Shown here: positions 33,224-45,109 of the stretch, one piece after another
Position numbering within the stretch: the first letter of the stretch is position 1
Layout of the letters: every line of letters begins with the position of its first letter
NCBI GenBank assembly: GCA_030737875.1
Contig: CM060920.1
Coordinates: 483,630,861-483,694,860, forward strand
Direction: 5' to 3'
Length of the DNA stretch: 64,000 nucleotides
Origin: Allium sativum
Lineage: Eukaryota; Streptophyta; Magnoliopsida; Asparagales; Amaryllidaceae
Notes under the pieces: generated by a model
What the model was told of the DNA's origin: nothing
The model's input: the letters and a program-made list of their open reading frames with translations, nothing else
Database searches by the model: none
Made by a program: the position numbers and the translations under genes

Positions 33224-36200
33224 TGTAACACCCCACGTCCATTAATGTCACTCACAAATGGAATGCATCAATGTCCATGAAGCATTATTGTTTGTGTAGA
33301 ACAGATAAATTACAAGAATAAATAAATAAAACAACACAGCGGAAGATAAAACTTATTTTATTTCATCATAACTCAAAAAGAGTTTACATAAGTAGTTTCT
33401 AAAACCATTACAACAGGATCAGTAGTCTTTTCCAAAAACTTCAAAGTACATAAAGAAGCAAACACTTAAATAACATAAATGCATAAATCCCCACTGAGCA
33501 TAAGCAAAGCAATAAAGATGAGAGAGTCCCAGGCGATACATCTACTCTCTTCAAGCAATTGAAAGAAATCAACACTAAGCTATAGTATTCCCTCCTTGCT
33601 AACCCGAGGGGGGGGGAGGAAGAAAAAAGGTCGAAAGAAAAGGGGGTCAGACATAAAGTCTGGCAAGTGCGATAACTTTAACAATATAAGTATCAAAATA
33701 ACTAGGCTAAGGCATAAGCTAGAAAATAAGGAAATGACTATGAACAATTGGGTATGGCAGAACAAAACGAGGAAATAAGATGAACCAAGATAACGTTAAA
33801 GGCACCCCTAATTATTATAAGATAATTACTACACTGCACCACCACTAGTCACCCTAAAGGTTGATCCCACCTACAGAACTTAATAATGATAATGGTAGTT
33901 TAGTGTACCCCTAGCTACCTTCATAGGTGCCGTCTGCCCCTATCTCCACTAGGTGTACCCACTACCCCCATTCGATCGGCTCCCTAACTCGTATATACCC
34001 GTGCTAGCCCCACAGTGGGGTGTATCACTCCCCAAAGTGGCAAACCGATACAACCAAAAATGCATGGCTTATATCTACACAATGCAACAACGTCTTAACT
34101 ACCAACCCGGGCCCACACACGCATATGAACCCGTTGGAATTGCGTTGCCACCGCTGTCCCGTTTTGACCTCTTACAATCAAATCTAGTACGCGTGTCCCG
34201 TCCTCGACTTGGGTCGAGCCCACAAAGATACTTAATGGGTAACTGGTTTGAAAAGGGCCCCCATGCATGACACAAGCTTTCCACCTACGCTTGGTCCCCT
34301 CTAAGGTTTTTCCCCACTTAACCCCATTCTTAATCATGTCTTTTACATGTTTCAATCTTGGTAAAGTGCATCTAATCGTGTTTCAAATGCCACCCAAGGC
34401 ACCCACTAAATTCCACATGCCACCCAAGGCACCCACTTAACCCCCTCATGTCCCACTGCATGTTTATCTAGTTAAGTGTTTCTTAATTCATTAAGACCAT
34501 AACCTTGTAAAGACCTCCCACATTAGACTGGAATTTGTGGCAGCTGGATTTGTCGGGCGGGTCCGGGCAGTCTTACACCACAAACGAGCCTATCCTCGTG
34601 TCTTTACAATTGTTACGCATTTAATTTATGCTTAAGACCTCCCACATTAGACTGGCATTTGTGGCAGCTGGAATTGACGGGCGGGTCAGGGCAGTCTTAC
34701 ACCACAAAAGAGTCTAACCTCGTGTCTTAGGCGATTAATTACACCTAATTAATTACCCCCAATTTGAATTTATTTCCTTATTCAAATTGCCAATCAATTA
34801 CAAATTTAACTATGTCCATAATTGACTCAATTATGTCCATCTATTTATGGTATATAAAATTATACCAATTAACATCACATTTAAGGCATTTATGCCAATT
34901 CTCAATATTAAATCTTTTAATATTATCCCATTGCCCCATGTTGTATGTTCGTTCGTTTAACATAAAATATACGTTAGACTCGAATAGTCTAACTTATGGA
35001 ATAAAGAGAAAACATCACAACATGCATAGAATAAAAACTAGATCTAAACATAAGGGGTGAACTTGCATGTGTGAATAAGGTTTTTCATCTAAAACTTGCA
35101 TAGGCCAAAGTTACAAACTTGCATAAACTATGGATGTCATAGATCTAATCATAAGGTGTAAACTTGCATAGGCAATAGTCACAAACTTACATTACATGAT
35201 TCATACTCCAATATATATACACTTGCATATGTGATTTATACAACATAGACTATGATGTAAACTTGCATCTAACTCACACATGTCATAGCCTAAATTTAGA
35301 CCCAATTTACACATAAAATAGATCTCATGAAACATGTAAGGTTGTATATGATTCTCACTAACTTGCATATAATTCATATCTAAATTAACATCTAAACTTG
35401 CATACATACATATGATTTAACATATGAATTAGTTCCAACAACATAACCAAACTAGCATATGAAGCATCATTATGAATTGATTGAACATAAGCCAACAATT
35501 AACATAGATGATAACATCACAACTTTACAACATAGATAATAACATCATAGATTTACAACATAGATAATAACATACGGTCAATGATTCGCAACATAACCAT
35601 ATAATCCAAATCATAGCTCAATCCAATTAAATTGTTAATTATCTTATTAAAGAAATCGAACTCACAAAAAGAAGGTCTTGCGTTCTGAAATCTAAGTTCT
35701 GAAATTGATTTAGCTCGCCTTTGTAGTAGATTCGTTATTGTTTAGATTAGAGTTGAATAGAACTGAATTGATTAGCTTCGTTTTACCTCTAGTTGGTGGC
35801 GGCTACTCTAGGTTTCAAGATGACAGCGTGGCGGCCATGATTCAGATTTTTATTTGATTTTAGGATTTGAGTCTACCCATGTTTATATAGAATTTCAAAT
35901 TAATTATAGCCGTCGGATGATCTTAGGGTTAATCAAAACCACTCAGTCAGGATAGGGTGACACCTCAGCCCTAATGACTCAGCAAGGAGTTAGAAAGCAC
36001 TCAGCAATGAGTCACAATATGGATCAGATTACACCAGAAAGCTGTGCAGGCTTTCTGCTCGGCCTGGGCACACTTGGCAGGTGCGCCAGTGCCACTTTTG
36101 TACTGGCGCACTTCCCAAGTGCGCCAGTGCAAATATTTTTTGTTTCTGATTTTTCCGCCTAACTTTGTTCTTCCATATCTCCTTCATCCGGTATCCGTTT

Positions 36201-36325
36201 TACGCAAACTCGGACTCTATCTCAACCAGAATTCCGAGACAAACATAATGGCGCAACCCTTTTCCCTTAATTCTCACATCTGAGATTAATTATTCTTTGA
36301 TTATTCAAAAATTCGGGGTGTTATA
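33224..36325 (-). repeat. 5' LTR of the older chromovirus
   Basis: It aligns along its length with 24954-28076. The TG...CA end is changed to TA at 36325. It carries the same stem-loop cassettes (34505-34732) and ACTTGCAT motifs (about 35062-35403). Confidence 0.92.
34505..34732 (-). repeat. Two tandem stem-loop cassettes in the LTR (copy B)
   Basis: Cassette 1 is 34505-34609 (TTGTAAAGAC/GTCTTTACAA). Cassette 2 is 34630-34732 (GCTTAAGAC/GTCTTAGGC, one G-T). In cassette 2 the inner stems are perfect: TTAGACT/AGTCTAA (34647-34653, 34711-34717) and TTTGTGG/CCACAAA (34658-34664, 34702-34708). This is the best-preserved copy. Confidence 0.6.
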
Positions 36326-36429
36326 GCTATCACACTAAATGATGTGAATATTTCATTTTTAATCTTATTTTTTATCTACTTTCGACTAAAATAAATGTAA
36401 GCTTATATTTATATATAGCAACAAACATT

Positions 36430-36473
36430 TTACTACAGTGAAAAACAAGCAAAGCCCTTGTTTCTTGTAGTAA
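36430..36473. repeat. Short palindrome resembling two facing CACTA tips
   Basis: TTACTACAGTGAAAAACAAG (36430-36449) faces CTTGTTTCTTGTAGTAA (36457-36473) across a 7-bp spacer. The inner strand of the right arm reads TTACTACAAGAAACAAG, like the CACTACAAGAAA ends of many plant CACTA transposons. Confidence 0.5.
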
Positions 36474-37394
36474 GTATTTGCTTTTTCTCAAAAAGAAATA
36501 GCTATGAACCATAAGATGGCGATTACATGTACCATATTGATACATAAGCATTATGTAGTAGCATTATGAGGTTACACATTACTAATGTATCTTTTTATTT
36601 CATGGTCAAAATTATATCTATATGTAAAAGGTTAAGAAAACTGGATATACATTTGTGCATGTGTATATTTATTCACAAACTTGCGAACACGTTGAGTGTA
36701 CATATATATATATATATATATCTTTTCACTATAATTGTAATATGAGTTTATAATTAATTATTATATGGTTCTGTACGCTTATATCTTTTTTGTTGCCATA
36801 TGTGGTTGTCACTATTAATTTCCACACTTAATTAGCAGTAAAGATAATTGACCAGCACAATCTGTGATTAAAATGGTATATTGGCAATAAATATGTAAAC
36901 ATTTCAATTGGGTACATGGAATGGCTGGATTTGGGATTAAAAACTAGTTTAGGAAAAAAAATTATTTGAATATTTTGCTTCGCGCATATTGTACAAATAC
37001 CAAAGCAAGCTGGTAAATTTAAATAGAAAACTGACAGCTTTGTACTTAGTGGTAGCTATTGACAATATTGTTAAGGTATCATCTATTTATTGTATGCGAG
37101 GGCTGTATCATTTATTTTGATTTGTTATTTAAACTTCCAAACAAGCAATGATGCTGTGTGATATATTCATGAATTTGTATTTATTCATGTAAGTTAGTAT
37201 TTTTTGGATTGGAATGAAACAATTTGTGATACGATTACAAAACATGTTGAAACGGTTTAAATAGTGATGGAATGAGGTACTTATTGGTTTTAATAGGGAT
37301 CCAAAAATGTTATAAAATGAGGTACTTATTAGTTGTTCCTCTATTTGGATCCAATGCATGTTATTTGCATTTCAAAAGATATTTATAATGGATT

Positions 37395-37640
37395 GGTAAC
37401 CTGTTTTGTAACCTGTGTATAGAGTATATCCTGTTTTAATGGACTTGAAACCTGTTTTGTATATAAAAAAAGTGCTAGTGAACAAAATCTAGAACATCCT
37501 GTGTATATAGTACATCCTGTTTTAATAGACTTGTAATCTGTTTTGTACAGAAACAATGTGCCAGTGAACAAAACATAGGTTAAATTTCGCAGTTTTAATG
37601 GACTTGTAACCTGTTTGTATACAACAATTTGCCAGTTAAT
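37395..37640 (+). repeat. Imperfect tandem repeat, roughly 85-90 bp, about 2.7 copies
   Basis: Three units share CCTGTTTTAATGGACTTG followed by (A/T)AA(C/T)CTGTTTTGTA and GTG(C/A)CAGTGAACAAAA-like text. They lie directly before the acceptor of the next exon. Unit borders are by eye. Confidence 0.65.
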
Positions 37641-37685
37641 TTTTTGAGAACATCATGTCTATTTCAAGTTATTTTTGTTTTGCAG

Positions 37686-37865
37686 CCAAGATTCGCGGTA
37701 GATGAAGCAAACAAAGACTTATTGCTTAAGATGGTGGAAGTACGATGGAGAGAGGCAAAATCTAGATTAGTTTCCGCTATTAAATTAGCTTCTACTTGTT
37801 CCGAGTCTTTCACTAGATTAACAAAGCTAAGATCAGAAACAATAGAAAATGTTCAAGAGTGGAAC
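37686..37865 (+). pseudogene. TNP1-like gene, Transposase_24-like exon, 5' half
   Basis: The exon opens after a TTTTGCAG acceptor and reads PRFAVDEANKDLLLKMVEV, then VRWREAKSRLVS, and ends TIENVQEWN, where the retrotransposon at 37866 interrupts it. This pattern is found in the plant Transposase_24 (Ptta/En/Spm) family, whose members bind CACTA transposon DNA or are domesticated relatives. The frame continues across the insertion at 47640 with no change of phase once one copy of the GGAAC duplication is discounted. Family assignment is from motif recognition. Confidence 0.7.
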
Positions 37866-40391
37866 TGTGACGGCCCGCCCCACACCAGCCTGCATTTCCT
37901 CCAAAAGTGCGCTGTACACATGCCCGACTAGCACGGGACGGTCGTCAGAAGAAAGGAAGGAAGGGAATTAACTAAGCGAGGAACCTGTAGAATATCTCAC
38001 AGCGCATGGAATAAAATATAATAATAACATACTTGACATAAAATAGGTGAGACAGTGCATAAGCTGATAACTAAAATCAACATCAATCATCAGAGCAGCG
38101 GAAATTCAAATACAGCTTATTACAATTTTCCAAATTGACTGTCTCTAAACAAAAGAAAGCTAAAGTAGAAGATGCACCACCAATGCCCAAGCAGTGATCT
38201 TCAACAACACAGGGAGAATATTATATATATTACGTGGGAGCCTCCTGCTCGTCTTCGGATCATCTACCCGTGCATCACCAGCTAACCTGTCTCTAGTCTG
38301 CTCGTGTGAGCACCCAGAGTAATAAGAGGAGACATAAAACTCTGGGTCAGACATAAAGCCTGGTATGAGCGATAAGCATCTAAACAAAACAATAACAGGT
38401 ATACTAAACCATACCTGAACCTGGACCTGCAACCAAAGAGTTAGTACCACATACCGTACAATGCTCCAAGGTGCCATAATAAATAGTGTAAGAATACGGG
38501 GGTGGGGTGTGCATGTCATAATGATAGCAAACAAATCATCCATAGCAACCATCCTCACATCTCTCACTCAGTGCGTAAAGCATACGGTGTCCACCACTGT
38601 CAATCACTAGACCTATCGAAGTAGTGACGGAGTTCGACTTGTACAACTACTGCTACTACCAAGCTTACCACATGGAGTCATGGCCAAATCTTTACAAATG
38701 ACCCCACTTCATTGGTCTATAGCCCTTTAGTCGTACCTAGGCCACTTTGGCCCTGAATCCGTTCACATACCTCCCATACATAGTGATCCAAAGTCATAGA
38801 CATCGACAACTCCTTTGCACTCGTCCCGCAGCAAAGCCCAACTCATGAAGTGAACTCATTGGTTCCCAACTGGTTCCGGGATCCTGAGCTCTAAATTCCA
38901 TTTGGACTACCTTTGCATCTCGGGTTATAGTCTTCACCTCCGGATCGGTCTTCATTCGGTCTTCTCCTCGGATCGTGCTCCCTTGGATGGTTCGGTTCGT
39001 GGCGCGCCTCCCCAATCGGATCGGGTCGAGTTCCTGCTAGCTCGTGGTGCTCCAGCTCCATCGGATCGTGTCGCGCCATACGGATCGCGCCTCAACAGGT
39101 CGTGGCGCTGGCAATCCATTGGGTTCGGGTCGTGCTACCACGTCTGGATCGTCGTGCCTCATCTCGGATCGCACCTTCTGATCGGTTCGTGGTCCACCAA
39201 GCTGGAGCGATTCGGATCGAGGTACTTCAGTTTGGACACGGCGCTGCATCGGTTCGTGGCCTTCGAAGTGGAGCGGATCGTGGCGCGAGCTCCAATCGGA
39301 TCTTCTCGCGTGGGGGTCCTGGTCGGTTCGTGACGCATGGGGCGATCCGGTCCCTGTGTAAATTCCTACAATTTCTTCCAGCGACTATTTACGCTATTCG
39401 ACGGCGTTTTTGACCAAACTGACACTTCTAATCAATCATAAAACATACCATAGAGTCATAGCAACATGTAATAGCAACCACAACAGCAAAACAACAATTC
39501 AAATGAATCAAAATGGATCAAAAGTGGCTAAAACCTCACATTTACCCACAATCCCTCTTAATCATGTTTAAGCACATACTTAGCAAAACTTAATCAAATC
39601 GTCCAAGTTTTCTAACAGAAATATAAAACATTATTTAAGAATTTCTAAACATTTTTCTAGATTTTATTCGTGTATAAATTCGCTAATTAACACTAATTAC
39701 CCCTTAATCAACCGTAATTAGTGAGAAATCATGCAAATCACTCACCTTTGCCACAACTAAAACCCCAAAACTGAAATATTCTCTGATTTGGCGCTGTTCC
39801 CAATCTTACACAGTAGCTCTACCTCGGTTCTCGTGCTAGTACTCCTTGATTTGATGTCTGCTAAGCCTAATCTTCAATTAGAAAGTGATTTTGGGTGTTT
39901 TAGAGAGATCTAGAGAGTGGAGGCCATGGCTAGGTTAAGAGGAATGGAAAGTGACGGCTGAAAAATGAGAAAAAGGTATTCTCCAAACCCTAACAGCCCT
40001 TTTAAACTCCTAATCCCGAAATTCCCCTTTGGGCCTAGCTGTTAATCACCCGGTTAAGCCCAATTAAGCTGTTTTTCACCATCTGAAACTTGTTTCAGCC
40101 ATATCTCTCAAACGGTGAGTCCGTTTGGCTAATGTGACCACTCTACGGAAAGAGAAACCATCATCCGGAGCCAATGGAAGTGGTTTCAGGTCAAAATTCT
40201 TTTCCAGTCAAAAGTTATGGCCAAAACAGTGCCAACTAAGGGTAAAATGGTCATTTAAAAATCGGGAAAAATCATGAACATGGGAAATGACCCCAATAGT
40301 CGTCTTCCAAAGTTACATGACCTTACGACTTCGTATGTGAAAGAAATAAATATCCTACGATCCTATGATGCGTAGAATACGGGTCGTTACA
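37866..40391 (-). repeat. 3' LTR of the young chromovirus
   Basis: It starts TGTGACGGCCC and ends GGGTCGTTACA (plus strand). It contains a GC-rich array of degenerate GGATCG repeats (about 38930-39345) and a perfect 10-bp inverted repeat CACTAATTAC/GTAATTAGTG (39691-39700, 39714-39723). Open frames across the GC-rich part are by-products of the repeats. Confidence 0.95.
38930..39345. repeat. Degenerate GGATCG / GGTTCGTGGCGC repeats in the LTR
   Basis: The motif (T)CGGATCG or CGGTTCGTGGC recurs more than fifteen times at irregular spacing, often about 20-45 bp. This makes a GC-rich island in an otherwise AT-rich LTR. The other LTR carries the same array at about 46174-46589. Confidence 0.7.
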
Positions 40392-40406
40392 CTCTCCCCC
40401 CCTTAA
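40392..40406 (-). other. Polypurine tract of the young chromovirus
   Basis: The minus strand reads CTTAAGGGGGGGAGAG next to the 3' LTR, preceded by the TTTCGAGGACGAAATTT motif. Confidence 0.85.
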
Positions 40407-40546
40407 GAAATTTCGTCCTCGAAATTCCTTAACCCAAAACATACAAAGGATCCCGCATGCCTAACAACCACATACAACAATCAAACATGCAGAACAAGCA
40501 AACAAGCCTATCCTAGCATGCGGAAAACTAAATCGCTAATAAAATC

Positions 40547-41605
40547 TTACCAGGCAAAGAGTTCTGGATACTTCTTCCTTATGTCCTCCTCTGTTTCCCA
40601 AGTACAGTCTTTCTCATCCTCACCCCACTGGACTTTGACTAGTTTCACCGCTTTCCTTCGAAGTTGCTTCGTATTGTTCCCAACGATACGCATAGGCCTA
40701 CGGTTCCCAACCGCCTCAGGTTCAACCTGAATATCGTCCAACTGATCAGGTGAAATAGCCACATTAGAGTCGTGCACAAACTTCCTTAATCGGGAAACAT
40801 GAAATACGTTGTGAACTCCCGCCATCTTCTCCGGTAAGTCAATTCTGTATGCCAAATTCCTGACTAGTTCAAGAACAGGGAATGGGCCAACAAATCTTGG
40901 TGCCAACTTGCCTCTCCTGCCAAATCGTATTACGCTCTTCAACGGAGAAACCCTGACAAACACCAAGTCACCAACGGAAAATTTTAAGTCTCTTCTTCTC
41001 TTATCAGCATAACTCTTCTGCCTATCTTGGGCTGCCTTCATTCGTTGTTGAATGATCTTGATTTTATCTAAAGTTTCCCTTACCACGTCTGGTCCAAGCA
41101 TAAACTTCTCGCCAGTCTCTATCCAACATGATGGTGAGTTACACGGTCTTCCGTACAAAGCTTCAAACGGAGCCATACCGATACTGGATTGGTAGCTATT
41201 ATTATATGCAAACTCTACTAGATGCAAATGGTCATCCCATGAGCCACCAAAATCCAATATACACGCTCTCAAGAGATCTTCCAAAATACGATTCACCCTC
41301 TCCGTCTGACCGTCGGTCTGAGGATGATATGCGGTACTGAGATGTAACTCTGACCCTAGAGCCTCTTGCAAGCTCTTCCAAAACCTACTAGTGAACAACG
41401 GGTCTCGGTCACTCACAATGCTTTTAGGTACTCCATGAAATCTCACTACCCACTTCATATACAATTCTGCTAATTTAGCTGCCGTTCTGGTTGATTTAAC
41501 TGGTATAAATCTTGCACTTTTAGTCAGTCGATCCACAACTACCCAAATGCTATCATGTCCCGATCTAGTCCTTGGCAAACCATCGAGACTTGCTCCCATT
41601 TCCAT
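40547..41605 (-). pseudogene. Integrase core and chromodomain of the young chromovirus
   Basis: A long frame covers the integrase core: [16 protein letters not shown], the catalytic Asp in [10 protein letters not shown], and the catalytic Glu in TDGQTERVNRI. The C-terminal part is GPFPVLELVRNLAYRIDLPE, with a chromodomain at the end (VKLVKVQWGEDEKDCTWETE). It is separated from the upstream pol frame by a small deletion near 41590 that removes the segment with the first catalytic Asp. Without that residue DNA joining should fail. Confidence 0.9.
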
Positions 41606-42978
41606 TCGGGAATTTCTAATGGTTGCAGTAACCCACTAGGCTTCTTTTGCTCGGCTTTAACTAGCTGGCAATTCATGCACTTGGATATGAACTTCCCAAC
41701 GTCTCTTTTCATCCCTTCCCAGTAGTAAGTCTGTCTCATGTCTCGATACATCTTATTACCACCGGGGTGTATAGTCAGTTTTGAGTGATGGCATTCTCTA
41801 AGCACTTCATCTCTCAATCCATTGACATTGGGTACAACAAGCTTTCCATTCTTTCTAAGCCATCCATCTCGATCAAGCCCATACTTGTTCATCTCCTCAT
41901 CGATATCCATCTTTAACTTGGAGATGATTTCCAATAGGTTAGGATCGTCCCTCTGACTAGAGCCGGTCCGCTCAATTAAAGTGGGTCTGATCGTCAAACT
42001 TGCTAACATTTCTGGATCCAATTCGCACTTTGGTCTGAAATCAAACCCCGCGATATACTCCAGTTGCTTCCATTCAAGGAACATAGCACCTAAGCTGGCA
42101 TGTCTTCTACTCAATGCATCAGCCACCGCATTGCCCTTTCCCGGTGTATATGCGATGTCGAAATCATAGGACGCCAAGAATTCTAACCACCTTTGTTGCC
42201 GGAGATTTAAGTCCTTCTGGGAGAAGAGATACTTCAACGACTTATGATCTGTAAACAGCTCAAATCTTTCTCCCAAGAGATAGTGTCTCCACACCTTTAA
42301 CGCGAACACGATCGCTGCCAATTCCAAGTCATGGGTAGGGTACTTCTTCTCATGCGGTTTCAATTGCCGACTTGCATAAGCTACAACCCTACCGCCTTGC
42401 ATCAATACAGCACCCAGTCCGGTACCACAGGCATCCGTGTATACCGTCATCTCTTCATCCCCCTTAGGAATGACTAACACTGGTGCGCTTGTCAACTTGT
42501 CCTTTAGACTTTTGAATGCATTCTCGCACCTTTCATCCCAGACAAAAGCTTGATTCTTCTTGGTCAACTGGGTCAATGGTGCTGCTATGTTGGAGAAACC
42601 TTGGATAAACTTACGATAATATCCAGCTAATCCCAAAAAACTTCTTACATCTGTTGCATTCTTGGGCGTAGGCCAATCCTGTACCGTAGCCACCTTCGCC
42701 GGGTCCACGGCAATACCATTCTCTGACACAACATGGCCCAAGAACCTTACTTCCCTCTTCCAGAAGTGACACTTAGAAAACTTTGCTTTCAGTTGGTGTT
42801 TTCTCAACACCTCCATCACTACTCTTAAATGTTCCTTGTGTTCTTCCTCTGTCCTCGAATAGAGCAAAATATCATCAACGAACACAAGGACAAACTTATT
42901 CAACTGATCTTTGAATACCCTATTCATAAGATCCACAAAATATGCTGGGGCATTAGTCAGCCCGAATGGCATGACCAA
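41539..42978 (-). pseudogene. Reverse transcriptase (C-terminal part), RNase H and integrase zinc domain
   Basis: The open segment begins at [16 protein letters not shown] and keeps the RT active site [25 protein letters not shown] and LAGYYRKFI. RNase H follows ([51 protein letters not shown]). Next are the linker [18 protein letters not shown] and the integrase HHCC zinc domain ([24 protein letters not shown]). It ends out of frame at the deletion near 41590. About 480 codons without a stop agree with a recent insertion. Confidence 0.92.
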
Positions 42979-42982
42979 CCAT

Positions 42983-43702
42983 TCATAAAATCCAGACGGC
43001 GTTTCTTAATGCCATTTTAGCTATACTCTCAGCTTCCACTCTAAGCTGATGAAAACCTGTCGCGAGATCCAACTGAGAAAATACTCTTGCGCCACTCAAC
43101 TGATCGAACAAATCATCTATCCGCGGTAGAGGATACTTGTTCTTCCTCGTCACTTTATTCAACTCGCGGTAGTCTACACACAAACGAAGGGAACCATCCG
43201 CCTTGGTAGCAAACACAACTGGTGCTCCCCATTCAGAAACACTCCTTCTGATAAATCCCTTCTTCAAAAGATCGCTGACTTGCACCTCGAGCTCTCGCTG
43301 CTCTCTTGGTGCCATACGACGAAGTGGCATCACTATAGGCCTGGCATCTTTTACCAAATCAATACGGAACTCAATCTCTCGGTGTGGTGGAAGTCCGGTC
43401 ACTTCTTCGAAAACATCCGGATACTGGCCAACCACGGGCAAACCTGACAACTCACTATGCGGAATGTCGAGGGAGTTTAGAAAACTAGTCAATACCCCCT
43501 TACTGGGTAGACCACCAAACACTATCCTCCGCCCATCATCCGCTCTAGCTGTCACTAAAAATCCCTCACAGTCTACCACCACCCCGTATCTTTGGAGCCA
43601 ATCTACTCCCAAAATAATGCTAAACCCAGTAAAGCCCAAAACAAAGCAATCACAAACAAACATGCATCCATGACTCGATAAGACCACATTACGACAAATC
43701 AT
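42983..43702 (-). pseudogene. Protease C-terminal part and N-terminal reverse transcriptase
   Basis: It continues the protease frame after the TAG at 43715 ([20 protein letters not shown]), then the linker [17 protein letters not shown] motifs follow: [50 protein letters not shown] frameshift near 43000-43020 ends it just before [10 protein letters not shown], which continues in the next frame at 42978. Confidence 0.92.
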
Positions 43703-43714
43703 GCTAAGGCTAGT

Positions 43715-44911
43715 CTAACCACCAATCGGGTTCGTCACTACTAAAGGTCTATCGACAATCTCGGGCTCCAATCCCAACCTATCTACCAGGTCACTAGATA
43801 TGAAAGAACTGGAAGCTCCGGTATCAAACAAAACTCTAACAGGAACATCATAAACAGAAAGCATACCTTGAATGACGACATTCTTTCCCTTCTCCGCCGC
43901 ATTTGGGGCATTTGACGAAGAAGGAATAGCATTAAGGGCATATGCATTCACCATTTGCTTTTCTTTAGGGGGCTGCGGACACTTGTCCTTGTGATGTCCC
44001 ATTTGGCCACAGTTGAAGCACTTCCTGTCCGCTGGCTTGGCCTGACAATTACTAGCATAATGGCCCTTCTTACCACAGCTGAAGCACTCCACATCTTGCT
44101 TATTCTTTTTCTTTTGGCCATCCTTAGTCTGACTCTGCTTTCTTTTATTCTGGGAACCACCCTTGCCTCCACCACTTGCTTGTGGCTTTGGCTCATCTGC
44201 GGATGCAACCTCAGTCTTCGGCTTACGGTAGAGACTTTCTGATCTTAATGCTTTCCCCACAACCGATTCAAACGTCTCATCGATGTGGTTAATAAGTCTT
44301 TCCCCCAAGTACTGATCCAAACCAGTTATGAATTTCTCATTCTTTTTCTCAGCAGTATCAATAAGAGATAACCCATATTTTGACAAAGTGTCAAATTCAG
44401 CAATGTACTCCGAGACAGCTCTGCCATTCTGCTTGAGCTCCAAGAATTTCTTAAACAACACTGACTTCTGAGCAGCTGGAATGAACTTCTCGCTAAAGCG
44501 AGCCTTAAACTGCTCCCAAGTAATCTGATCTTCGGGAGTAGCTGCATTTATAGCATTCCACCAATTCATTGCCCGCCCTTGCAGCTGACGGGACGCTAGC
44601 TTTCTCTTCATCGCATCCTCGATACCCAAATCCTCGAAGATACGTTCGCAACTATCCAGCCAATCTTGAACATCTGTGGCCGACTCCGTTCCGTGGAATG
44701 ACTTCCCACCAAGACTAGTATAATCCTTATTCAGCTTGGCGAAGTCGACTCTTGGCGCCTGCACTATTGGACCACCACCATTTCCACCATTAGGAGCTGC
44801 CCTCTGTACATCTCTAAGCATCTCTCTCGTGAGGTCAGTAAACATCGTCCTCATGTCCGCAGCATTCCCATTATTGGCTCCCCTACCAGCACCTCTAGTA
44901 TATCGGCTCAT
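43715..44911 (-). pseudogene. Gag and protease N-terminal part of the young chromovirus
   Basis: I place the start at the Met of MSRYTRGAGRGANN (44909-44911), about 200 bp inside the 5' LTR. The same frame is open further upstream, but only into the primer site and LTR. The order is: Gly-rich N terminus, Retrotrans_gag capsid (AMNWWNAINAATPEDQITWE, VSEYIAEFDTLSKYGLSLID), a basic Lys-rich stretch, two intact CCHC knuckles (CFSCGKKGHYASNC, CFNCGQMGHHKDKC), and the protease box VLFDTGASSSFIS. It ends at an in-frame TAG. Up to that stop gag appears intact, so particle assembly function might survive. Confidence 0.92.
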
Positions 44912-45095
44912 CGTCAATCTGAAAAAGGAAATGATTAACGACCCCATAGTGGTGCTAGTGCAGCACAACTTCATTCTTATACTACTAATAGTATATATAT
45001 AGCTTTTGAAAACCAAAATAATCACAAATACGCTCTCTCGTATACGTATATTATCTCTCCCTGGTAACGTCCCTAGGTTAACTACGCAACCTAGA

Positions 45096-45107
45096 GCTCT
45101 GATACCA
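45096..45107 (-). other. Primer binding site of the young chromovirus
   Basis: The minus strand reads TGGTATCAGAGC two bases from the 5' LTR, matching the initiator tRNA-Met 3' end. Confidence 0.93.
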
Positions 45108-45109
45108 AA

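Larger units (their letters stand above)
24954..36325 (-). mobile_element. Ty3/gypsy chromovirus (probably Tekay/Del-like), decayed, full length
   Basis: It runs from 24954 to 36325 between GCTAT duplications (24949-24953 and 36326-36330). LTRs are 3123 and 3102 bp. The minus strand carries primer site, gag, protease, reverse transcriptase, RNase H, integrase with chromodomain and purine tract in the usual order. Over the first 230 bases the LTRs differ at about 9 positions by eye, so this is an older insertion than the one at 37866. The last LTR ends TGTTATA instead of TGTTACA (plus strand). All coding parts are broken. The clade is inferred from chromodomain, LTR length and primer site. Confidence 0.92.
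36331..37685 (+). other. Intron-like region of the TNP1-like gene
   Basis: AT-rich DNA without recognisable coding sequence, ending at a good acceptor (TTTTGTTTTGCAG, 37673-37685). It contains a CACTA-tip-like palindrome (36430-36473), a (TA)n run (about 36706-36721) and an imperfect tandem repeat (37395-37640). Confidence 0.5.

Noticed and set aside
38902..39333. 143-codon plus-strand frame in the young chromovirus LTR
   Set aside because: It lies in the GC-rich repeat array, is shortened to 96 codons in the other LTR, and has no recognisable domain.
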